This document shows, in pieces, positions 57,797-64,000 of a stretch of DNA of 64,000 nt. Source of the DNA: Pseudarthrobacter siccitolerans (GTDB lineage Bacteria; Actinomycetota; Actinomycetes; Actinomycetales; Micrococcaceae); the NCBI RefSeq assembly GCF_001046895.1, contig NZ_CAQI01000053.1:496001-560000 (forward strand), read 5' to 3'. Position 1 is the first letter of the stretch. The number at the start of each line of letters is the position of its first letter. The position numbers and the translations under genes were made by a program. Under the pieces are notes generated by a model. That model worked only from the letters and a program-made list of their open reading frames with translations. It did no database searches and had not been told where the DNA came from.

Positions 57797-58123
57797 ATGC
57801 CGCTTTACCTGTCAAAATTCAGTTACACCCCGGAGACCTGGCACCGGCTGACCAGCAACCCCGAAGACCGTCGAAAGGCCGCGCAGGCGTACATCGAATC
57901 AGTGGGCGGAAAGCTCCACGGGTTCTGGTATGCCTTCGGCAACCACGACGGCTACAACCTCTGGGAAGCGCCGGACAACGTGTCCATGGCTGCCGTGGCA
58001 TTAGCCATCAGCGGGGGCGGCGCACTGAGCTCGTTCGAAACCACTGTGCTGCTGAGCGTCGAAGAGACCATCGAAGCGCTCCAGAAGGCCGCCGAGATCA
58101 AATACCAGCCGCCAGGCAGCTGA
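57797..58123 (+). CDS. GYD domain protein
   Basis: A 108-residue protein starting MPLYLSKFSYTPETWHRL, with AAAGGA 10 bases before the ATG. The GYD-domain pattern is clear: NPEDRRKAAQAYIESVGGKL, FGNHDGYNLWEAPDNVSMAA and a C-terminal helix ETIEALQKAAEI. These small ferredoxin-like-fold proteins are widespread and of unknown function, possibly dimeric aromatic-compound binders or monooxygenase-like proteins. It stands alone between a divergent hydrolase and an MFS gene 200 bases downstream. Confidence 0.88.
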   Translation: MPLYLSKFSYTPETWHRLTSNPEDRRKAAQAYIESVGGKLHGFWYAFGNHDGYNLWEAPDNVSMAAVALAISGGGALSSFETTVLLSVEETIEALQKAAEIKYQPPGS

Positions 58124-58183
58124 CCGTACCCGTTCGTCCAGAGAACCACCGGCATTGGAGGGTGGGCGCAAGCTGCTGCCCTG

Positions 58184-58198
58184 TTCGACTAGCGAACT
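58184..58198. promoter_or_regulatory. GTTCG-N5-CGAAC dyad upstream of the aromatic-acid MFS gene
   Basis: A perfect 5+5+5 dyad, GTTCGACTAGCGAAC, with a further half site GAACGAAC 13 bases on. It lies in the 204-base gap before 58328 and resembles IclR/PcaR-type operators in form; no IclR gene is in the window. The rest of the gap holds AT-richer sequence (CCTTTTACTAAATC) likely to contain the promoter. Confidence 0.45.
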
Positions 58199-58327
58199 TT
58201 TGTGCACTGAACGAACCAGCCTGTACCCTTGACGACGGAAGAAAAGCATGCCGTGGGTCACGTATGGATGTGGCGGCGCTCTCGATCGGCTGCGCTTCCC
58301 TCCTTTTACTAAATCAATGAGGATTCC

Positions 58328-59545
58328 ATGACAATTTCCCCCTCCGCCCGCCCGTCGCGCTGGCCAGTCTGGCTCTGCTGGCTGGCCATGGTCCTGGACG
58401 GTTTTGACCTCGTAGTGCTCGGCACCGTCATCCCCACGTTGATCAAGACCGGCGAGCTTGGCTTTGATGCTGTCGGCGCCACTTTCGTGGCCACCATCTC
58501 GCTCGTGGGCGTGGGCCTGGGAGCGCTCTTTATCGCCCCGCTCTCGGACCGCTTCGGACGCCGGAACCTGCTGGTAGCGTGTGTGCTCTGGTTCTCGCTG
58601 CTCACCCTCGCGGTGGTGTGGGCCCCGAATGTCGCCGTCTTCGGCGCGCTCCGGCTGTTGGCCGGGGCCGGGCTGGGGGCATGCCTGCCGGCCGCCCTTG
58701 CCTACATGAACGACTATGCCCCGGCCAGTTCCGCCGGCAAGTCAACCACCCGCACCATGACGGGCTACCACGTCGGGGCGGTGGCCACCGCCTTCCTGGC
58801 GATGACCGTCATCCCCGATTGGCGCATCATGTTTGTGGTGGGAGGCGTTGCCGGCCTGATCCTTGCGCCGTTCCTCTGGTTCAAGCTGCCGGAGACCCTG
58901 CCGGCGGCGCGGGCTGCCGGGACCGAGGAACAGACCGGGTTCCGGAGCCTGGCGAAGAAGCCTTATCCCCTGCTCGCCGCGGCCATCGGCGCCGCATCGT
59001 TCATGGGCCTGCTGCTGGTGTACGGCCTGAATACCTGGCTTCCGCAGCTGATGGCGTCCGCCGGATACCCTGTCAGCGCCGGGCTTTCCCTGCTCCTGGT
59101 CCTGAATATGGGCGCAGTGGCCGGCCTGATTATCGCCGGGATCCTGGCCGACAAGCACGGGACCAAGCCCATCGTGCTGCTGTGGTTCGGACTTTCGGCA
59201 GTATGCCTCGCCCTCCTGAGCGTCAAGGTCGACAACGCGGTCCTGCTGAACGTGATCGTCTTCGTCACGGGCGTGTTTGTTTTCAGTTCCCAGGTACTTG
59301 TTTACGCCTGGGTCAGCCAGTTGTTCCCGGCCCGCCTGCGCGCCACCGCTCTCGGCTTCGCTGCCGGCGTGGGCCGCGTCGGCGCCATTGTGGGGCCTGC
59401 CGTGACGGGCGGCCTGGTTGCCGCCGGCATCGCCTATCCCTGGGGTTTCTACGTCTTCGCGGCCGCGGGCGCCCTGGCCGTGGCAGCCCTGCTGGCGGTC
59501 CCCCGCGCTGTTGCGCCGGACCGCACCGAAGCCCCGGTCAGCTAG
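58328..59545 (+). CDS. MFS transporter, aromatic acid:H+ symporter (AAHS) family
   Basis: A 405-residue 12-helix carrier. The first helix has MVLDGFDLVVLGTVIPTLI, the DGFD-type signature of AAHS carriers (PcaK, BenK, MhbT), and loop 2-3 has APLSDRFGRRNLLVA; loop 8-9 has GILADKHGTKPIVLL. It likely imports a benzoate-type acid by proton symport. The nearest catabolic partner with matching logic is the aromatic operon 45 kb to the left; locally it is monocistronic, ending at the terminator at 59569. Confidence 0.9.
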   Translation: MTISPSARPSRWPVWLCWLAMVLDGFDLVVLGTVIPTLIKTGELGFDAVGATFVATISLVGVGLGALFIAPLSDRFGRRNLLVACVLWFSLLTLAVVWAPNVAVFGALRLLAGAGLGACLPAALAYMNDYAPASSAGKSTTRTMTGYHVGAVATAFLAMTVIPDWRIMFVVGGVAGLILAPFLWFKLPETLPAARAAGTEEQTGFRSLAKKPYPLLAAAIGAASFMGLLLVYGLNTWLPQLMASAGYPVSAGLSLLLVLNMGAVAGLIIAGILADKHGTKPIVLLWFGLSAVCLALLSVKVDNAVLLNVIVFVTGVFVFSSQVLVYAWVSQLFPARLRATALGFAAGVGRVGAIVGPAVTGGLVAAGIAYPWGFYVFAAAGALAVAALLAVPRAVAPDRTEAPVS

Positions 59546-59568
59546 GGGTTTCCCAGGCGCTTGGTTTG

Positions 59569-59602
59569 TCCGGGCGGGACCTCATCCGAGGCCCCGCCCG
59601 GA
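59569..59602. terminator. Bidirectional terminator hairpin
   Basis: Arms TCCGGGCGGG and CCCCGCCCGGA pair over about 10 bp with a 13-base loop, in the gap between the convergent MFS and ribokinase genes. Confidence 0.85.
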
Positions 59603-59609
59603 TAGCTGT

Positions 59610-60599
59610 TTAGCTCCGCAGTGTGCGCTGCACGTCGGCCATCTCCGGGTACGCCGCCTGCGTCCCCTTCCGGGTGGTGGCCAGGGCAGCAGCCACGGAA
59701 GCAAAAGCGGCGGCATCGGCGAGCGCATCGCCGGCGGCGAGGCGCTCGGCGACGGCCCCGGTGAAGGCGTCACCCGCGCCGGTGGTGTCCACGGCAGCCA
59801 CTTTGGTCGGCTCCACAAACGTGACAAGGCGGCCTGGCGAGGCCAGCGAGTCCAGCACTACCGAGCCGTTCGACCCCAGGGTCACCAGCACCTGCCGGAT
59901 CCCGCGTTCGGCGAATCTTTCCCGGACGGCATCCCACTGGGCGGCACGGGCATCGGCACCCGGGACAGATGCCCCCGGGCCGAGGAACAGCGAGGCTTCA
60001 TGGGCATTCACCAGCAGGACGTCCGTCAACCCGGCCAGGGCGGCCGGGATGTGCGCATACGGCGAGAGGTTCAGCAGGACTGTTGCGCCGGCGTCGTGCC
60101 CGGCCTGGGCAGCAGCCAGCACCGTTTCGATGCCCACCTCCAGGCAAAGGCACACCACGGCGGCCTCCGCCAGGACGTCCGAGGCTTCCGCCACGTCCGC
60201 CGGCGACAGGGTGCCGTTGGCCCCGGCGGAGATGATGATGTTGTTCTCGCCGTTGGAATCCACGGCGATTACCGCGACGCCCGTTGGCTCGTACGACGTC
60301 CGGACGTGCCCCACGTCCACCCCGGCACGCGCCGCGGAGGAGAGCAGCATGGCGCCGTTGGGGTCATCCCCCACCGCGCCCACCAGGCTGACGTTTCCGC
60401 CCAGCAGGCTGGCGGCCACTGCCTGGTTGGCGCTCTTGCCGCCCGGGTTCACGGCGAACCCGTTGCCGTGCACCGTCTCGCCGGGCAGCGGGAGGCGGTC
60501 GCAGTAGATGGTCAGGTCCGCGTTCAGGGAGCCGACGACGACGATCCGGCCCGGCTGCCGGGCGTCACCTTCAGCGGGGGCCGGCTCAGCGGGACTCAT
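59610..60599 (-). CDS. rbsK: Ribokinase
   Basis: A 329-residue PfkB-family kinase with the ribokinase signatures IVVVGSLNADLTIYCDRLPL, GNGFAVNPGGKSANQAVAAS and AVDTTGAGDAFTGAVAERLA. The start overlaps the MFS stop by ATGA. As the third gene behind a nucleoside hydrolase and a carrier it phosphorylates the ribose freed from nucleosides. A ~18-residue non-conserved N-terminal extension (SPAEPAPAEGDARQPGR) precedes the fold. Confidence 0.93.
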   Translation of the reverse strand: MSPAEPAPAEGDARQPGRIVVVGSLNADLTIYCDRLPLPGETVHGNGFAVNPGGKSANQAVAASLLGGNVSLVGAVGDDPNGAMLLSSAARAGVDVGHVRTSYEPTGVAVIAVDSNGENNIIISAGANGTLSPADVAEASDVLAEAAVVCLCLEVGIETVLAAAQAGHDAGATVLLNLSPYAHIPAALAGLTDVLLVNAHEASLFLGPGASVPGADARAAQWDAVRERFAERGIRQVLVTLGSNGSVVLDSLASPGRLVTFVEPTKVAAVDTTGAGDAFTGAVAERLAAGDALADAAAFASVAAALATTRKGTQAAYPEMADVQRTLRS

Positions 60600-62023
60600 T
60601 CGGCCACCTCAGCTTCGACCGGCTTGGGGATCAGCAGTGAGGCGGCGAACGCCGCCACCGTCAGCACCAGGCCCACCACAATCACGGTGAGGTAGGACGC
60701 CTTCGCATCACCGAGGGCGGACGTTGCCACCAGCACGGCGGGCAGCACCAGGAAGCTGAGGCCCGCGCCGAGGTTGAAGGCACCGGCGTTCATGCCGGGC
60801 AGGAAGCCGGGATTGCCGGCGGGCGAGAGGACAACACCGAGTCCGTTGAGCATGATGTTGACCGTACCGGCGTACATGATGCCCAGCAAGACCGTGCCGG
60901 CAATCATCAGGGGCAGGCTGCTGAGGCCGAAGAACGCCATGACAGCCAGCGCGGCGATACTGCCGAGGAGCCCGATGCGCAGCACCTTGGTGTAGCCCAG
61001 CACGGGAGCGAGCTTGCCGCTGAGCGGCCCCACGATCCAGCCCAACAGCGCGTACGGGGTGAGGATGATCAGCGACATCTCGGTGGGCCCGATGCCAAAA
61101 CCGGGATTGGCGGCCTGGACGTAGGCGGGGACGATGCCGTTGATGACAGCGAAGATGCCGGTCATGGTCAGGGTGGTGGTCAGCAGCGGCGCCCAGGTGG
61201 AGCGCTGGCGCAGGTGCACGGTTTCCACCATGGGCTGGCCGGCCCGCTTCTCCACGGTCCAGAAGGCGTAGAACGCCGCGGCGGACACCAGGACCAGCCC
61301 AATGCTGAGTATCAGGGTGCCGGAGGAGAAGGCGCCCACGAGCTTCGATCCCTCGTTCAGGGCAGTCAGCAGGGCGCCCACGGCCACCACGATGAAGAAC
61401 ACGCCCAGCCAGTCCATCCGGGTGCCGGCGGCGGGCTTGCTTTCGCCGGCCAGGAAGGCGATCAGTGCGGTGGCAACCAGCGCCAGCACCACCATGAGCC
61501 AGAAAATGCTGCGGAACCCGAAGTGCTCGGCGAAGTAGCCGCCCACAAAGGAGTCAACGCCGGCAACGCCGCCGTTGACAGCCGTGATCAGGCCCATGAG
61601 GGTCCCGTACTTGCGCGGGTTGGTGACGGCGGAGCGCAGCATGATCAGGCACAGCGGCACGGTGGGCCCGCTGATGCCCTGGATGATGCGGCCCACGAAG
61701 AGCCAGGTCACGTCCGGGGCGAGGGCGGCAATGACCGAACCCACGGCCATCAGCAGCATCATGCCCACCAGGACCTTCTTGCGGCCGATGATGTCGCTCA
61801 GGCGGGGCAGGAACAGGGAGAACAGGGCGGCCGCGGTGAAGAACCACGTCTGCGAGAGACCGATCACGGCCTGGTCCGTGTTGAGCTCCTCGCCCATGGT
61901 CACCAGGGCCGGGCTGAGCATCGAGGCGTTGAGCTGGAAGGCCACGCAGGCTGCCAGCAGGGCCACCATCAGGGCCGTGACGTTGCCCCGGCCGGTCTTC
62001 GCTTCAGTAAGGGTGGCAGTCAT
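60596..62023 (-). CDS. MFS transporter, 14-helix, of the nucleoside salvage operon
   Basis: A 475-residue carrier with about 14 hydrophobic segments of the DHA2-like arrangement. Motifs are LFSLFLPRLSDIIGRKKVLV and IIQGISGPTVPLCLIMLRSA. It is directly behind the nucleoside hydrolase (no spacer) and overlaps ribokinase, so it most likely takes up ribonucleosides or exports the freed base, even though the family is better known for drug export. The N-terminal tail is short and there is no C-terminal extension. Confidence 0.9.
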   Translation of the reverse strand: MTATLTEAKTGRGNVTALMVALLAACVAFQLNASMLSPALVTMGEELNTDQAVIGLSQTWFFTAAALFSLFLPRLSDIIGRKKVLVGMMLLMAVGSVIAALAPDVTWLFVGRIIQGISGPTVPLCLIMLRSAVTNPRKYGTLMGLITAVNGGVAGVDSFVGGYFAEHFGFRSIFWLMVVLALVATALIAFLAGESKPAAGTRMDWLGVFFIVVAVGALLTALNEGSKLVGAFSSGTLILSIGLVLVSAAAFYAFWTVEKRAGQPMVETVHLRQRSTWAPLLTTTLTMTGIFAVINGIVPAYVQAANPGFGIGPTEMSLIILTPYALLGWIVGPLSGKLAPVLGYTKVLRIGLLGSIAALAVMAFFGLSSLPLMIAGTVLLGIMYAGTVNIMLNGLGVVLSPAGNPGFLPGMNAGAFNLGAGLSFLVLPAVLVATSALGDAKASYLTVIVVGLVLTVAAFAASLLIPKPVEAEVAE

Positions 62024-63115
62024 TTACTTGACCCCTCCCACGGTGACGTGGGCGCTGTCCTGGTGTTCGACGTCGGCCGCGCGGCCTTCGCTGTTGCTGT
62101 CGCCGCTGACTGGCTCGCCGCTGCCGGGTTCGCCGATGCGTTCCAGCGCGTCGGTGACCAGGTTCCAGAACCGTTCGTGGTCCAGGTCCACGGCGACGCT
62201 GGTGTGGCAGTCGGCGGGTGCGGGGGCACGGAAGTCGGCAACCGTCATGCCAAGGGTCAGGGTGCCCTGCAGTTCAATGTTGACCGGAACCTGCCGGGTG
62301 CTGACGATGCTGGGATCGATCACGTAGGCCACGGCGCAGGGATCGTGGACGGGCGGGAAGTCGAAGCCCTGGGCGTCCTTGTAAGTGTGGGCGAAGAAGT
62401 CCATGAGTTCGGTGACGAACTTGGCCGGTTTGGTGCCGATGGCCGCGATCTTTTCCACCACGTCCGGGGTGGCGAGCGCCTGGTGGGTCAGATCCAGGCC
62501 CACCATCACCACGGGCCACTTCTCGTTGAAGACGATGTGGGCGGCCTCGGGGTCGATGATGATGTTGAACTCGGCCACGGCGCTCCAGTTGCCCACGTGG
62601 TAGCCGCCGCCCATCAGGACCACTTCCTTCACGCGTTCCACGATGCGGGGTTCCTTGCGGGCGGCCAAGGCGATGTTGGTCAGGCCTGCGGTGGGGACCA
62701 GGGTGACAGTGCCTGATTCGTGGGCCATCACGGTGTCGATGATGAGGTCGACGGCGTGCCGCGGGTCCAGTCCGATGGTGGACTCCGGGAGGGCGGGGCC
62801 GTCCATGCCGGATTCGCCGTGGATGTCCGGGGCGGTTTCGATGCTGCGGACCAGGGGACGGCCGCAGCCGGCGGCGAAGGGAACACCGGTGATGCCGGCG
62901 ATGGTTCCGACGGCCAGGGCATTGCGGGTGACCTTCTCCAGGGTTTGGTTGCCCACCACGGTGGTGACGGCCAGCAGGTCAATGTCCGGGTTGCCGTGGG
63001 CGAGCAGCAACGCTACAGCGTCGTCATGCCCGGGGTCGCAGTCAAGAATGATCTTCTTGCGTTCCACGGATGGCCGTATAAGGGACTGGGTGTTCGGGTC
63101 CACGATGTTCTCCAC
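62024..63115 (-). CDS. Ribonucleoside hydrolase (IunH/RihA-like)
   Basis: A 363-residue nucleoside hydrolase splitting ribonucleosides to base and ribose. The calcium-site motif is IILDCDPGHDDAVALLLAHG, with VTTVVGNQTLEKVTRNAL, VLMGGGYHVGNWSAVAEFNI and VHDPCAVAYVIDP. Two GTG starts are possible: 63115, or 63103 with GGAG 6 bases upstream, which I find slightly more likely. The ~35-residue Ser/Gly/Asp-rich C-terminal tail is not part of the fold. It is the first gene of the salvage operon and has two LacI-type palindromes upstream. Confidence 0.93.
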   Translation of the reverse strand: MENIVDPNTQSLIRPSVERKKIILDCDPGHDDAVALLLAHGNPDIDLLAVTTVVGNQTLEKVTRNALAVGTIAGITGVPFAAGCGRPLVRSIETAPDIHGESGMDGPALPESTIGLDPRHAVDLIIDTVMAHESGTVTLVPTAGLTNIALAARKEPRIVERVKEVVLMGGGYHVGNWSAVAEFNIIIDPEAAHIVFNEKWPVVMVGLDLTHQALATPDVVEKIAAIGTKPAKFVTELMDFFAHTYKDAQGFDFPPVHDPCAVAYVIDPSIVSTRQVPVNIELQGTLTLGMTVADFRAPAPADCHTSVAVDLDHERFWNLVTDALERIGEPGSGEPVSGDSNSEGRAADVEHQDSAHVTVGGVK

Positions 63116-63202
63116 GTCTTTGGGGCCCGCACGAGGTGCATCAACAGCTGTGCGGGGAGCTGAAGCGTTCAGAAGTGATCATGGCACCGTTAGCAACGTC
63201 AC

Positions 63203-63239
63203 GTCAAACGCTTGACGTTGGTGCAGGTCAAGCGCTTGA
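63203..63239 (-). promoter_or_regulatory. Two LacI-family operator palindromes
   Basis: GTCAAACGCTTGAC at 63203-63216 and TCAAGCGCTTGA at 63228-63239, with the central CG and TCAA/TTGA arms typical of LacI/GalR operators, centres 24 bases apart. They sit 90-125 bases upstream of the nucleoside hydrolase. The regulator gene is not in the window; it may be to the right or elsewhere. Confidence 0.85.
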
Positions 63240-63264
63240 TGCCAAGGGGCAAAGGAAAAGAAGA

Positions 63265-63306
63265 AAGCCGGGCGGGACCCGATGACAATCAGGTCCCGCC
63301 CGGCTT
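63265..63306. terminator. Terminator hairpin of the GH3 gene
   Basis: A perfect 15-bp inverted repeat, AAGCCGGGCGGGACC against GGTCCCGCCCGGCTT, with a 12-base loop; on the minus strand it is followed by TCTTCTTTTCCTTTG, a good termination tract for the glycosidase transcript. Confidence 0.92.
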
Positions 63307-63321
63307 GGTGAGCGGCGCTGT

Positions 63322-64000
63322 TTAGCGCAGTTCGATGTCCAACACCTGGAAGTCGTCCCCTGCGTGGCGGCCCACCAGCAGGCGGAACGTGCCCTGCTCG
63401 AAGTTCCAGCCGCCGTCGTAATGGCCGAATGCCTTGGCAGGAATACGCACCTCCACGGAACCTGCGCCGCCGGGCGCAAGGTGCGCGTCGGCAAAGCCGG
63501 CGAGCCAGCGGACCGGGCGCTCCACTGCTGAGTCCGGCCGGTCCAGGTAAACCTGGACTACTTCGCGGCCGGTGCGCTTGCCGGTGTTCCGGACGGGGAC
63601 GTGGACCACCACGTCCTGCCCGGCGCTGACGTACTGCGGCGCGTGGGCTGTTCCCAGTTCGAAGGTGGTGTAGCCCAGGCCGAAGCCGAACGGCAGGGCA
63701 GGAGCGGCGCCCCCGGCGGCTTCCTGCTTCAGCCAGGCGCGGTAGCCGATGTGGATCCCTTCGGAGTAGACCACTTTGCCGTCAACCGGCGTGGTGTTCA
63801 GGACGGGAACGTCTTCCAGCCTGGCGGGCCAGGTGGTGGGAAGGCGCCCGCCAGGCTCTTCTACACCCAGCAGGATGTCGGCAATGGCTGAACCGAATTC
63901 CTGCCCGCCGAACCAGCCCAGCAGCACGGCGCCAACCTTGTCCAGCCAGGGCATGAGGACCGGCGAGCCGGAGTTGACCACCACGATGGTGCGGGGGTTG
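63322..64000 (-). CDS. Glycoside hydrolase family 3 beta-glucosidase, C-terminal part (cut by window edge)
   Basis: The last ~226 residues of a GH3 enzyme; the frame is open through the right edge. Visible are the end of the GH3 C-terminal domain (VVVNSGSPVLMPWLDKVGAV, LLGWFGGQEFGSAIADILLG, GRLPTTWP) and the whole fibronectin-III-like domain (LPFGFGLGYTTFELG, VRNTGKRTGREVVQVYL, LAGFADAHLAPGG). The catalytic Asp and the N-terminal barrel lie outside. A cytosolic or exported beta-glucosidase would complement the glycoside-degrading theme of the region. The visible end is intact with a stop at 63322 and a terminator behind it. Confidence 0.92.
   Translation of the reverse strand, partial: NPRTIVVVNSGSPVLMPWLDKVGAVLLGWFGGQEFGSAIADILLGVEEPGGRLPTTWPARLEDVPVLNTTPVDGKVVYSEGIHIGYRAWLKQEAAGGAAPALPFGFGLGYTTFELGTAHAPQYVSAGQDVVVHVPVRNTGKRTGREVVQVYLDRPDSAVERPVRWLAGFADAHLAPGGAGSVEVRIPAKAFGHYDGGWNFEQGTFRLLVGRHAGDDFQVLDIELR

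Noticed and set aside
61214-62716. A 500-codon plus-strand frame opposite the MFS and nucleoside hydrolase genes
   Set aside because: Antisense shadow; its composition (long Gly/His/Gln runs) is not protein-like.
1-64000. tRNA, rRNA, prophage or classical insertion sequence
   Set aside because: Reading both strands gave no cloverleaf-like 70-90-base gene, no rRNA, no transposase or phage genes.

Overview
The window is a dense, GC-rich (by eye well over 60%) bacterial chromosome segment. Gene content points to a soil actinobacterium of the Arthrobacter/Pseudarthrobacter type: a sarcosine-oxidase operon ending in sdaA and purU, sugar ABC importers without their own ATPase, many aromatic and sugar catabolic operons, and glycoside-3-oxidase-like GMC enzymes of the kind known from Pseudarthrobacter. 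This is an inference from content, not a taxonomic test. There are about 54 genes, no rRNA, tRNA, CRISPR array, prophage or classical IS element, and no stretch over 300 bases without a gene.

Layout. (1) 2-4496: 3' end of a sarcosine/one-carbon operon (soxA end, soxG, sdaA, purU). (2) 4502-5750: a lone DUF559/Vsr-like nuclease gene enclosed by inverted copies of a short GACGCTCTCTCACTTAA repeat; the same repeat recurs as an empty nested hairpin at 13013-13119. (3) 5770-9956: PucR regulator divergent from an NCS1 permease and an imidase/polysaccharide-deacetylase-fold hydrolase. (4) 10076-12998: TetR regulator and DUF2306 membrane protein sharing two near-identical palindromic operators, then an orphan SsuA/TauA-like binding protein. 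(5) 13254-24148: an aromatic meta-cleavage operon (extradiol dioxygenase, two FAH-fold hydrolases, cyclase-family hydrolase, flavin monooxygenase, ACMSD-like amidohydrolase, SDR), then a second SDR, DoxX, a LysR regulator and an MFS carrier. Four copies of a GTATCC-N7-GGATAC LysR-type box sit upstream of these units.

(6) 24330-48116 is the most interesting part: a large glycoside-deglycosylation island. It holds two GMC glycoside-3-oxidase-like flavoenzymes, three free beta subunits and two close free alpha subunits resembling C-glycoside deglycosidase (CarC/DgpC-like and CarB/DgpB-like), one more divergent TIM-barrel protein likely pairing with a beta subunit, and two genes in which beta and alpha parts are fused in one chain. 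Around them are two further TIM-barrel isomerases, two Gfo/Idh oxidoreductases, an NTF2-like protein, a sugar ABC importer, a DHA2 carrier, and ROK and LysR regulators. The logic known for the family is oxidation of the glycoside at C3, beta-elimination of the aglycone by the alpha/beta lyase, then isomerisation and reduction of the keto sugar. A shared GACATAAGT motif lies upstream of several of these operons.

(7) 48196-56841: a hexuronate/aldonate branch on the same strand (sugar kinase, KDPG aldolase, fructuronate reductase-like enzyme, KDG kinase, mannonate dehydratase, idonate dehydrogenase-like enzyme, MHS symporter) under a divergent GntR regulator, feeding sugar acids to pyruvate and glyceraldehyde-3-phosphate. 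(8) 56873-59545: an arylformamidase-like hydrolase, a GYD protein and an aromatic-acid MFS. (9) 59610-63115: ribonucleoside salvage operon (nucleoside hydrolase, MFS, ribokinase) behind two LacI-type palindromes, and finally the 3' part of a GH3 glycosidase running off the right edge.
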